From Cherax quadricarinatus (Eukaryota > Arthropoda > Malacostraca > Decapoda > Parastacidae): a DNA stretch of 64,000 nt. Under the pieces are notes generated by a model, which did no database searches, was not told where the DNA came from, and saw only the letters and a list, made by a program, of their open reading frames with translations. Location: positions 26,028-90,027 of the forward strand of contig NW_027196474.1 in assembly GCF_038502225.1 (NCBI RefSeq), written 5' to 3'. Shown piece by piece: positions 21,103-31,074 of this stretch. The first letter of the stretch is position 1, and each line of letters opens with the position of its first letter. A program made the translations under genes and the position numbers.

Positions 21103-21454
21103 ACAACTTTGTAGTACCCACAGTTAGTGGCCAGGCTTCAAGCACCTTTTATTGTACAGCAATAAAGGAATGGAACAGACTACCCGCACATGTCAAAGCC
21201 AGTCATAGCATGAACCAGTTCAAGAAGAGTGCCAAAAGGTGTCTGATAAAAATAGCTACAGAAAGGGAGGGGAATGAGTTTTTATTTTTTAGCTAACACA
21301 CATGTAATTTTACCTTATTCCTAGTAATGACCCTCGTATTGTAGATAGTCTTTTTAGTATGATAATAAGATGTTAACTCCATTATAGAATAATAATAAGA
21401 TATTATAACCTTTATATTATAATAATAAGGTAAAAGGACCCCAATCAATCAAAG

Positions 21455-22985
21455 AGGCCCAGTGGATATTCATTGTTCTCAAGCACTGCATTATGATGTC
21501 TAGCATTTTTATAATTGCATGGTTTGTGCTTTTACTTGGTTTGAATCCCAATTGGCAGGGGTTGAGTATGTTGCATGATGATAGTAAAGAGTATAATTAC
21601 TTTTGGATTAATTTTTCGAAGATTTTGAATAACAATAGCAGGTTAGATGTAGGTTTGTAATTATTTATGTTGGGTGGGTCTCCTCCTTTGTGTGTTGAGG
21701 TAACCCATGTTTTAAGTATTACTGGGATTGTGTAAGTTTCTGATGATTTGTTGACCACTGTTGCAATGGTGGATGAAAGCACATTAGCTGTTATTTTGAT
21801 CAGTAGCGGTAGTATTTGTGCTAAGATTCCTTATTTATTTTTCAGTGAGTTTATTATCAAAGATACCTCAGATGGATCAGCTGGAATAAGGTAGAGGGAG
21901 TTCAGAAAACTTCCAACAAGGTAGTCACCTGCTCGAAGACTGGTAGAGAAGAAATCATCTAATATATTGACTGTTTCAGAAGGTTAGATATATGTATGGT
22001 TCATTGAGTTTGGTTAGGCCAGTATCTCTGGTTTTGGTGTTTTTTCCAGAACAGAGGATTTGTGGAAGTGTGTTCTAGATGTTCTTCACATCACTTCTCA
22101 TTTCATTAACCTTCTAGCACAATAGAGCTGTTTAGACTTCCTTATTAGTTTGGTAATACTGATGCATAGTGTTTGGTTTGTTCTTTAGTTATTAAGCCCA
22201 ATTCGTACTGTTTTTCATAGTTATATTTTTATGAATGGACTTGAGGATACTATTTATTACCCAGGGGTTACCCAGTCTTTACTGTGATCTGCTTAATTTT
22301 AGTAGGGTAATGTCTACTGTAAAGGCTTTGTATTTTTTTTTTTTTTTGGGGGGGAGAAGAATCACCAGTGCTCCTGTCACCAGTAATGTATGTGTGTGCC
22401 AGTTAATGTAACTTACTGCTGCAGTAAAGTTATTAATGATGTCTCATCATGGAAACAAAACGAGATCATATTAGTTTCAAGTGGTAGATATATATGTTGG
22501 TTATGGGGAAGGTGGGGTAGTGATTAGTAGCAGTGTCTGTGATTATCCCTGCTTCGAGGGGAGCTATTATGTTAGTCCAGATATGGTCAGTTGAGGTTAC
22601 ACTTCTCTTGTTGTTTCTTGTTGGTTTAGTTATTGCTGGTTATAGTTTGTTTAGTTATAGCTGTTACTTGAGAGTCCTTGGCTAGAACAAGGTTAAAGTT
22701 GAAATACTGATCACAACGGGGTGATCACAATGCTATGCTCTGTTTTTGAGAGAATACTAAATTGAAAGAGAAGAAATTGAACCTTTTTTTTTTTTGGCAA
22801 AATATTAGTCTCGAGAAATTGCAGTCTGTTCTATGGGGATGTGAGTGATCAGAGTGATCTTATTTCTTGTTCATGCTGATACAAACAAGTCTGGACAACA
22901 GTTTCCTTGGTTTCTTGAGGTGTGAAATTCTTACAGTTTTTAATAGTTTTGTTAAGTATCCAGTAAGTTTTCCCTGCTAGTTTCT
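21455..22985 (-). pseudogene. LINE D copy 2, decayed ORF2 fragment
   Basis: The minus strand carries the region before and into the RT. A readable stretch at 21782-21597 includes VVNKSSETYTIPVILKTW, STHKGGDPPNINNYKP and LLLLFKIFEKLI, which correspond to the RT-0/RT-1 signature (HKGGD...NNYRPIS...KIFEKL). Further right (22000-22985) the minus strand aligns by eye with the endonuclease-RT linker of copy 3 at 32460-33060. Many stops and frame changes are present, so it is an old copy, more diverged than the others. Confidence 0.7.
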
Positions 22986-23055
22986 ATGGTGCACTTCCTA
23001 TTGTAGATGTGATGGGATAGAGAAGAATGATTCACTTTTATTATTATAGGAAGAT

Positions 23056-23198
23056 CTTAAATGAGTACAAGGTGAGGATTAGAGGGAAGTTGGCAACAGG
23101 TTACAGAATTACAAGGTGGCAACAGAGAGGATTAGAGGGAAGTTGGCAAGAGAGTACAAGGTGAGGATTAGAGGGAAGTTGGCAACAGAGTACAAGGT
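23056..23198 (+). repeat. Short minisatellite, unit about 36 bp
   Basis: Three to four imperfect units share GTACAAGGTGAGGATTAGAG and GGAAGTTGGCAAC. The array abuts the SINE at 23201, at the left edge of the large duplicated segment. Confidence 0.8.
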
Positions 23199-23200
23199 GA

Positions 23201-23327
23201 GACTCACAAAATCGCAATGACACAATTGCAAAGAAACCATACCATGGGCGGGTTAAGAACCCGTGATCAGAGAGTCATAAAACTCCACACCAATGCATTA
23301 GCCACTGGACCAGCAAGTGACAACAAG
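23201..23327 (-). mobile_element. tRNA-derived SINE, copy in duplication copy 1
   Basis: The minus strand begins CACTTGCTGGTCCAGTGG. TGGTCCAGTGG (23302-23312) fits a tRNA box A. About 40 bases later GGTTCTTAACC (23251-23262), enclosed by a GGG/CCC stem, fits a box B and T-arm. The body then runs to GAGTC at 23201. No functional tRNA fold or anticodon stem is obvious, so it is a SINE head and not a tRNA gene. The same unit occurs at 39382-39506. Confidence 0.65.
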
Positions 23328-23995
23328 AGTCATCCAATTAGGTATATTTATACACCATAGGAAGGTTAGCATAGGCACCACTGTGACTACAAATGCAAGC
23401 TTTTACAGACAAATCTCCAGCTAGTATGGTGCAGGTTCTAAACCTGCCTGTTGTATGGTATGTTTGCAATCATGTCATTATGATTTCATGAGTCATGTTG
23501 ACGGCTTTAAGGGGACTTAAGCTAGAGTTCGTCATGTCTATGCTAGCTTTCTAGGTTGTTTTCAGGACTAGAAGTAGCTTGAAATTGACAAAAATATTCT
23601 ATTTTTGTCAATTTTTCTGAGGACTGGTAAGGTCCCCCTAACCCCCTGCTCTGTTTTATGGGTTTTTAATAATAGTTCAGATTCAATTATTGGGATGCCA
23701 TAAACCGTGACCAATAATTCCTGGTTATATTTTGTTATCCAAGAAATAGAGTAAATCTTTATTTTTTGTGATTATGAATTTAACATGGAAAGCAAGTTTA
23801 ATAAAGAATGGTGCTGGGAATGTGAATAATGAACAGGGAAAATTTTGTTTTAGTGCCAAGAATATCTACATTGAATATTTTGGACTGTGTTTATAAATTG
23901 TCATTTTTTATTTTTGTGTAAACTTGGCCAGATTACCGATTTCTGTGGACTTTATAGTGTAGTTGTAATAGTTGAATGGCAGTTCTTTGTGCTCA

Positions 23996-24092
23996 AACAC
24001 TGACTTTTTTGGGTCATCCCAGGTTCCCTACACATATACTGCTATGTATGATAATCTATGTAACTATTTGTGTATACCTGAGTAAACTTACT
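23996..24092 (+). mobile_element. LINE C 3' end fragment
   Basis: The segment from CACTGACTTTTTTGGGTCAT to GAGTAAACTTACTAGTAA matches the last 100 bases of LINE C (16065-16168), including the WWTAAACTTAC tail. It is the extreme 3' end only. In duplication copy 2 the same end is broken at 40258 by a Tigger-type element. Confidence 0.8.
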
Positions 24093-24355
24093 AGTAATAT
24101 TGAATTTGGTTGAATGGAAGAGTGGAATTGTCTTAAACTAGAACTCAAGTTGGGTGAATTGCTAATGTGCAAATTGTACCAGGTTCACAAACTTTGCATC
24201 TGTGTAAAACTCTAAGTTTTCCATCAAATTTCATACTTTTCAAGTCATTACCTTCAGTAAAAATTATCTTCCATTTCGGAAGATTTTTTTCCTTTAAAAA
24301 AAAAATGGACACTGAGAGCATTATTAATTATGGGAGTGTGGACAGTGATAAGTCT
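24093..24355. other. Degenerate repeat, no gene
   Basis: The part at 24165-24300 is a diverged inverted relative of the anonymous repeat at 28330-28460 (shared TTTTCCATCAAATTTCATAC). No coding potential is supported. Confidence 0.5.
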
Positions 24356-24662
24356 ACATGTACTAGCACAGTACATGTACTAGCACAGTACATGTACTAG
24401 CACAGTACATGTACTAGCACAGTACATGTACTAGCACAGTACATGTACTAGCACAGTACATGTACTAGCACAGTACATGTACTAGCACAGTACATGTACT
24501 AGCACAGTACATGTACTAGCACAGTACATGTACTAGCACAGTACATGTACTAGCACAGTACATGTACTAGCACAGTACATGTACTAGCACAGTACATGTA
24601 CTAGCACAGTACATGTACTAGCACAGTACATGTACTAGCACAGTACATGTACTAGCACAGTA
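24356..24662 (+). repeat. 17-bp minisatellite, 18 units
   Basis: This is a perfect array of ACATGTACTAGCACAGT. Each junction makes the palindrome GTACATGTAC, and units are identical to the end of the array, which indicates very recent expansion. The array is absent from duplication copy 2. Confidence 0.98.
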
Positions 24663-24812
24663 CAATGCAGTAGAGTACAGTACGATAATTTTATTATTTT
24701 TTCCGGTGGATAAATGAAGTAACAGATGTACAGTAAAGTAAAGTATTGGTGTGTGGTTTAGTGGTGATGTAGAATAATTTATTGTGACTCAGAGGAACTT
24801 TACAGTAACAAT

Positions 24813-26092
24813 GTAGATGGTGTGGCAGACACTGGTAGATGGTTCATCAGGTATAGATGGTGTGGCAGACACAGGTAGATGGTTCATCAGTTGTAGATGG
24901 TGTGGCAGACACCGGTAGATGGTTCATCAGTTGTAGATGGTGTGGCAGACACCGGTAGATGGTTCATCAGGTATAGATGGTGTGGCAGACACCGGTAGAT
25001 GGTTCATCAGGTATAGATGGTGTGGCAGACACCGGTAGATGGTTCATCAGTTGTAGATGGTGTGGCAGACACACAGGTAGATGGTTCATCAGTTGTAGAT
25101 GGTTCATCAGTCATCAGGTATAGATGGTGTGGCAGACACAGGTAGATGGTTCATCAGTTGTAGATGGTGTGGTTCATCAGTTGTAGATGGTGTGGCAGAC
25201 ACAGGTAGATGGTTCATCAGTTGTAGATGGTGTGGCAGACACAGGTAGATGGTTCATCAGGTATAGACAGGTAGATCAGTTGTAGATGGTGTGGCAGACA
25301 CCGGTAGATGGTTCATCAGTGGCAGACACAGGTAGATGGTTCATCAGTTGTAGTAGATGGTGTGGTTCATCAGACACAGGTAGATGGTTCATCAGTTGTA
25401 GATGGTGTGGCAGACACTGGTAGATGTAGATGGTGTGGTGTGGCAGACACAGGTAGATGGTTCATCACAGTAGATGGTGTGGCAGACACAGGTAGATGGT
25501 TCATCAGTTGTAGATGGTGTGGCAGACACAGGTAGATGGTTCATCAGTTGTAGATGGTGTGGCAGACACAGGTAGATGGTTCATCAGTTGTAGATGGTGT
25601 GGCAGACACAGGAAGATGGTTCATCAGGTATAGATGGTGTGGCAGACACAGGTAGATGGTTTATCAGATTTAGATGGTGTGGCAGACACAGGAAGATGGT
25701 TCATCAGGTATAGATGGTGTGGCAGACACAGGTAGATGGTTTATCAGATTTAGATGGTGTGGCAGACACAGGAAGATGGTTCATCAGATTTAGATGGTGT
25801 GGCAGACACAAGTAGATGGTTTATCAGATTTAGATGGTGTGGCAGACACAGGTAGATGGTTTATCAGATTTAGATGGTGTGGCAGACACAGGAAGATGGT
25901 TCATCAGATTTAGATGTTGTGGCAGACACAGGTAGATGGTTCATCAGTTGTAGATAGCAGACACAGGTAGATGGCAGATTTAGACAGGTAGATGGTTTAT
26001 CAGATTTAGATGGTGTGGCAGACACAGGAAGATGGTTCATCAGATTTAGATGGTGTGGCAGGAAGATGGTTCATCAGATGGTTCATCAGATA
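24813..26092 (+). repeat. 40-bp minisatellite with higher-order disorder, about 32 units
   Basis: The unit is built of two related halves, TAGATGGTGTGGCAGACACA and GGTAGATGGTTCATCAGTTG. Variants (GTATAG, ATTTAG, GGAAGATGG, TTTATCAG) form blocks: GTTG types dominate on the left and ATTTAG types on the right. Partial units near 25085, 25265, 25360 and 25960 show repeated slippage. The array is absent from duplication copy 2. Confidence 0.95.
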
Positions 26093-27090
26093 CAGATGTT
26101 TACTTGAGATGAACAGCAGCATTGAAGCTCTTTGTTTACACTCCATATTTAATACCACCATTAAAATTGTACAGTAAGGCCCCACTTATACGGCGGGTTA
26201 GGTTCCAGGCTATCGTTGGAAAGCAGACATTGCCGGAAAGCAGAACTCCATTTTTTCCATTTATAAATGCATATAAATGCCAGACAACAAGTTTACACTA
26301 AATTATATTAAGTTAGTAATAGAACTAGGTATTAAAAACACACAAAGTAAAATACATACACAGTACATTCATTACTTATCTTAAAGTATTTGTAATCTTA
26401 ATGTAAGGTGAGAGGTGAGTAGTACTTATTTGTAGGAAGTCAGGTGTAGGTAGCCCTGGCTCCCATCTCATACTTAATATACAACATATAAACAGCCCAG
26501 AGAGTTAAAATATACATACAGTACACTCATTATTTACCTTAAAATATGTGTAGTCTTTATGTAGGAAGAGAGGTGAGTAGTATTTATTTGTAGAAAGTCA
26601 GTGTAGGTAGCCGATAGGTGTAGACCGCCTGGGCTACACCTACTGGCTACCTACACTGTGACCCAGAACCATATTATTAGCATTGACATCCCTTGTTCAC
26701 TGAATTTAATCATTTCTAACTACCTTTAGATGCCATCATAAATGAAGGGAGAAGTAATGAATAATTCATGCCAAAAATTGTAAACAAAAGTGGAGTGGGG
26801 GAGTGGATGGACGAAACACAGATTCATACACGTTTTCTCTGCTGCCTGCCCAGAGAAAACGTAATGTTGTCCCTCTGCCCAGCTACTACATAGGTCCACA
26901 AGTATTATTATCATAGTACATATAAATTATGCAATAAATGCCAGACAACAAGTTTACACTAACTTATATTAAGTTAACAATAAAAATAGGCATTTAAAAC
27001 ACAATAAAAGGTAAGATACACACTTATTACTTACCTTAAAATATTAATATTAATGTGAGAGGTGAGTGGCAGGGTATTTATTGAATAAAA

Positions 27091-27180
27091 TCAGAATGGC
27101 ACACCATCATCCTCTAACTTGGCACTTAAAGCAAGAGGCTTACGACGCCTCTTTTTGTCACAGCTAAGCTTAGACGCCAT
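27091..27180 (-). pseudogene. 29-aa ORF, possible Tigger-type transposase N-terminus
   Basis: The minus strand reads MASKLSCDKKRRRKPLALSA and stops nine residues later. The basic start followed by LxLxxKLE resembles the first residues of CENP-B/Tigger transposases, before the helix-turn-helix. The ORF has the same length at 42608-42697 in duplication copy 2. The rest of a transposase is absent. This is a weak call. Confidence 0.3.
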
Positions 27181-27928
27181 CGTCAATGAGAGCCATTTAG
27201 TCAACGAAAGAGTAAATGACAGAGAGAAAGAGATAGAGTTCCAACAATGTAAGAACACAAACTGAACAGGTAGTGGGCAATCACATGGTCAGGCAAAATA
27301 AATGCGTATTAATATGTGTCTACTTTTAGTTCATTCACATACTTTTGTAAGAGTTTGTAAAACTTTTGCCTTACAATATTTTTTATTATAATAATAATAA
27401 TTACCTCACAATACAAATACTCTTACTTTGTGCACAAGTTAGTTCAGAATAAACAAACAGCAACACTCCCAATCTCATGCAACACACCATTTTTAGAGTG
27501 AATGAAGATACTATTACTATTATCATAATTAAAAAGCACTAAACCCACAAGGGTTGTGAATTACTATATTTAGAGTGAAGGCATACAAAACTAATATTTT
27601 TCTACAGTTATCTCCCAGTGTTTGACTAGAGAAAACATAATTCTTCCGATACTACCTACACAGCCGCTTTGTAAACAAATCTTATACGTCAGTTTTTATT
27701 CTGTTAGTGTGTATAATGTTTATATGCTGTGAAACGTGTTTCTTATATAATTCTGAGGAAAATATCATAGATGGATTAATGAAAAGATTAATATTAATGT
27801 AAAATAAGACATTTGATGTGCCCAAGAGTGATTATTATGTAGTATTGGCATCATGAGTAAAGAGATTATTAGTGATTTTAATGTGTACCTGCACACCAGC
27901 ACAGTGTGTAAATATATTTAGGTACACC

Positions 27929-28232
27929 TACCATCCGACTTACGACCTGCTCGACATACGACCATTCGACTTATGACCGTGTTTTCTATGCCAAATTTTT
28001 GGGAAATAAACAACTGTCTGTTGTACACAGTGTTTATCCTAAACCTTTCAGTATAAAATACAGTACTAACAGCATAAAAAGTAAAGTAAAAAATTAAATA
28101 CCAAAATAAAACAATAAAATAAAGTCATTACAAAACCGTGATGTTCATATTCAGTAGTAAGGTTTAACTAACGTCCATTTTGACTTACGACCAGTTTGTC
28201 GGAACCGATCTCGGTTGTAAGTCGGATGATAC
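27929..28232. mobile_element. MITE with CATCCGACTTACGACC terminal inverted repeats (copy 1)
   Basis: The left end, ACCATCCGACTTACGACC, is mirrored by GGTTGTAAGTCGGATGATAC at the right end, about 300 bp away. There is no ORF inside. The ends resemble those of TcMar/Tigger-type non-autonomous elements. The same element sits at 43458-43760 in duplication copy 2, where the ends read CATCCGACTTACGACC and GGTTGTAAGTCAGATGGTAC. Confidence 0.7.
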
Positions 28233-28269
28233 CTGTACAGGTACACATAAGTATAATTATCAGAGTACA

Positions 28270-29590
28270 TATAAAATATGCCCCGTTAAAACGTTGAGAG
28301 GCCCTCTCCTAAACTCGTTCTCAGGGTTGATAATATTTTGGAAAAAAAAAAAATTTTCTTATGAAATGACAGAGAATATTTTCCCGATCATAATGACACC
28401 AAAAGTATGAAATTTGATGGAAAAGTTACGGAATTAAGCTCTCGCAAAGTTAGCGGTCTCAACGAAGTTGACCCATCGGCAATTTCACCCACTTTGAGCT
28501 CTGCTTTTGGCCAATTTCAGTGTACTAGTCGACAAAAATCATATCTATTTCACTAGAACTCCATCTTTTCTATCGAAGGAATACAAGAAATCACCCATTT
28601 ACTGATTTCAAATATGCAATAAAGTGGTCAGAAATTGGCAATTTTGCCAATTACACACAGATTTCAGAAGATGGCAATTTCCAAATAGGGTCCAGAATAA
28701 GCAAGACAGACATTCCTGACACTAAAATAACATTTTTGCTGTTCATTAGTTATGTCCCCAGGCGCCTCTTACATCTCTTTTGCTTTTGATTTTGAATTTT
28801 TATTCTCACAAAAAATAGAAGATTTACTGTTATGCAGACTACTGCATTAGTGTAGAAATGGTGTCAAAATGGTATAAATAATATCAGTGCACTTGTGAAA
28901 GAATATTAGACTCACCAGTTGACATGTATTGGACGCTTGACATGATTTGTTTACTTTTGAAATTTGGTAAAAATAGAACGTTTCTGCTACTTTGAGCTCA
29001 ATTTCAAGGTACTTTTCATTAAGACACCAATCAAAATCATCTCTGTTTCTGTAATATGTCTTCCATTCTATAAAATGAGATCAGGAAAACTAGAATACCA
29101 CCATAAATACCATACGATAATACACTGCAAAGTCACTTTTAATCCTAAAACACGGTCGGAGTTTGTTTTTTCTCATTGTGCACTGTGTGCTGCAGGATTT
29201 TTTTGTACTGTGCATACTGACAACATAGACCCATTCTTTCATATGTAGGCCTACCAGCTTTCTCTCACTAGATTTGAAGGCGCTAGAGTTTAGGCATTCT
29301 AGTACAAGAATAACCATGGTGTGTAAGCCATACTAGTACGTCGGAAACCCTGAAAGGTTTAAAATACTTGAAATTTTGGAAAGTTCCCAGACATAACAGA
29401 TGTAGTCACAGAGAATGTAAAAAACCAGGTGAGGCATTCTGTATTTGAAAGACCGTTTGCCATATAGCAAATTTTTTTCATAATTTGACATCGCTGCATT
29501 AACAGTATGCCATAAAATGAAACACTGTATATAGTACTTGTATATAGTACTTGATATACAATTCTGTTTATAGTACGTACTTGTATTCTA
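28270..29590. repeat. Anonymous dispersed repeat, no gene
   Basis: This is AT-rich sequence shared with 43810-45026 and, in part and inverted, with 24165-24300. Landmarks are GAGAGGCCCTCTCC near 28298 and CAGGCGCCTCTTACATCTC near 28760. Open frames are short, differ between the copies, and show no family similarity. I see no element ends. Confidence 0.6.
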
Positions 29591-29594
29591 TGTA

Positions 29595-29860
29595 CAGTGA
29601 GGTATGCTATAATATAACCACATAACAATGAAAAATATAATATAAAATTGTGAAAAATGCATAAATGTGCATCTAAACTCTAGAAATAAAGAATACCATT
29701 AACACTTGTAATAAAACAAATTAGTACAAAAATAATAAAAAAATACTGTATTTTATCCTAGTTTCATGTTGCTGAACTTGCAGGACAGGAGGCAGAGGAG
29801 AGAATTAATGTTTATGTAAATATTTGTTGTGTAAATTGTTTGTTACAACATACCTCACTG
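29595..29860. mobile_element. MITE with CAGTGAGGTATG inverted ends and TA target (copy 1)
   Basis: It begins CAGTGAGGTATGCTATAATA after TA at 29593-29594 and ends CATACCTCACTG before TA at 29861-29862. It is about 266 bp long with no ORF. In duplication copy 2 the same element spans 48363-49325 because a LINE C fragment has inserted into it. Confidence 0.8.
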
Positions 29861-30011
29861 TATGTGGTGTAATCTTTATTTATATTCAACAGCTGCAGAA
29901 TCAGTAAATAAGAGAAGCATATTTAGAAACTGAAAAATTTCAGTTGTAGCAATGAGAAAAATTTGGTATTCATAATTCATGATGCCCATGGAACATAAAC
30001 CTGCAAATTAA

Positions 30012-30169
30012 CCCTTAAACTGTCCAAACATAGATCTATGCTCACTCGAGTAGCACTCCGAACGTAAATCTACCTTTTTTTACACAAGAAAGCATGTAAA
30101 ATCGAACATAGATCCACATTCGGAGCGCCACGCGAGCGAGTGTAGATCTACATTTGGACAGTTTAAGGG
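30012..30169. mobile_element. piggyBac-type MITE, TTAA target, long inverted repeats (copy 1)
   Basis: This 158-bp element starts CCCTTAAACTGTCC and ends GGACAGTTTAAGGG, flanked on both sides by TTAA (30008-30011 and 30170-30173). The inverted repeats extend about 60 bases, so the transcript or single strand would fold into one long hairpin. A CCC start and a TTAA target are piggyBac features; the family name is inferred from these alone. Confidence 0.8.
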
Positions 30170-30298
30170 TTAACCTTTCTTTATTTATAATAAATAATTG
30201 TCTGTATTAAGTACAATTAAAGATGTTTATCCCAACACAGGGAGCATTACATCCAGTACCCATTGATTACCAAACACAAGCAACTTGCTGCCTGGTCC

Positions 30299-30446
30299 CA
30301 CTGCTGGACCACTGACCACAGGCAACATCTTGGCCAGTCCCACTGCTGGACCACTGACCACAGGCAACATCTTGGCCAGTCCTACTGCTGGACCACTGAC
30401 CACAGGCAACATCTTGGCCAGTCCCACTGCTGGACCACTGACCACA
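30299..30446 (+). repeat. 42-bp minisatellite, about 3.5 units (copy 1)
   Basis: Units share CACTGCTGGACCACTGACCA and GGCAACATCTTGGCCAGTC. The period is a multiple of three, so short frames stay open on both strands, but nothing suggests a protein. Duplication copy 2 has about 4.6 units at 49754-49946. Confidence 0.9.
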
Positions 30447-30654
30447 TCGCACTCAGTTCCACTGACAGCAAAGTTTCACTCAAGGGCCATTGAGGATGGT
30501 AAGTTAATTTTTATATTTGGATATTTTCACTCATTTATATCTGAAAAGGTAGAGCTCCAGCTCTTGATACCTGCCTTTGCTCATCATTTATTTGTAAGGT
30601 AATCATTAGATATAAATATTTCTTATAATAATGATATTTTGATTTGACATGATA

Positions 30655-30895
30655 CAGTAGACCCCCGACCAATGAAGGCATCATCTAACGAAAAAATCGC
30701 CCAACAAAGCGTTTTAACATAAAAATTTTGGCCCGACCAACGATGAAAAACTCGACTAATAGCATTCGTCCCAAATGTGTCTGCCTGTCTGTCCAGCTGA
30801 GCGCGCCTCAGCTGTCCTGCCTTCACCTAGTGTGCCATTGTTTACAAGCTAGGGTGGCCGGTTTCACGCAGCATGGGCCCTTCCATGTACAGAGT
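30655..30895 (+). mobile_element. Tigger-type element, left end only (copy 1)
   Basis: It begins CAGTAGACCCCCGACCAATG after TA and matches the first 215 bases of the complete element at 50147-51474. The match ends near 30895, where unrelated sequence begins. It marks the point where duplication copy 1 loses collinearity with copy 2. Confidence 0.75.
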
Positions 30896-30944
30896 ATGCG
30901 GGGGTTGTGTGAACAACACACAGTGCTAATTGCATTTTACTGAG

Positions 30945-30998
30945 ATGTTTCGCCCACCAGGGACTTTATCAATTCTCTCTCGTGGGCGAAACGTCTTG
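30945..30998. other. Imperfect hairpin around GTTTCGCCCAC
   Basis: GATGTTTCGCCCACCAGGGA is followed 20 bases later by CTCTCGTGGGCGAAACGTC. The 11-base arms GTTTCGCCCAC and GTGGGCGAAAC are perfect. I recall such motifs near Penelope-like termini in crustaceans, but cannot confirm the link here. Confidence 0.6.
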
Positions 30999-31074
30999 TT
31001 TTTTTGAAAAGATTCAGCCTGACACACGGAGTGTCATAGAGGTTTTTGTGCCTAGTGTTGTGTCTGAGCCCTAT

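Larger units (their letters stand above)
20169..21440 (+). mobile_element. LINE C copy 2, 5'-truncated, with an internal minisatellite
   Basis: The left part reads LGPREHVGQDELQQLDMLN and VKQLKLNHVYKIAHKQC. The right part (21103 onward) encodes FVVPTVSGQASSTFY-like residues, EWNRLPAHVKASHSM and NQFKKSAKRC, then the LINE C 3' region. Between them a 25-base piece of the coding sequence has been amplified about 27-fold, and a 47-bp retroposon has inserted. In LINE C copy 1 the amplified piece is present once, near 15740. The TTAC tail is not seen at the end. Confidence 0.85.
26172..29594. mobile_element. Probable old TA-target DNA transposon remnant region (copy 1)
   Basis: A terminal-repeat-like start, CAGTAAGGCCCCACTTATAC, follows TA at 26170-26171, as in Tigger/pogo elements. 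Its possible partner (AAAGCGGGGCCCTATTGTG) is visible only in duplication copy 2, at 48296-48314. Within the span lie a 29-codon ORF (27091-27180), a MITE (27929-28232) and an anonymous repeat (28270 onward). The extent of the transposon is therefore a hypothesis; apart from those items the sequence holds no recognisable gene. Confidence 0.35.

Noticed and set aside
23201..23327. A tRNA gene
   Set aside because: Box A and box B-like motifs are present, but no acceptor or anticodon stem can be drawn and the sequence continues as a SINE body.
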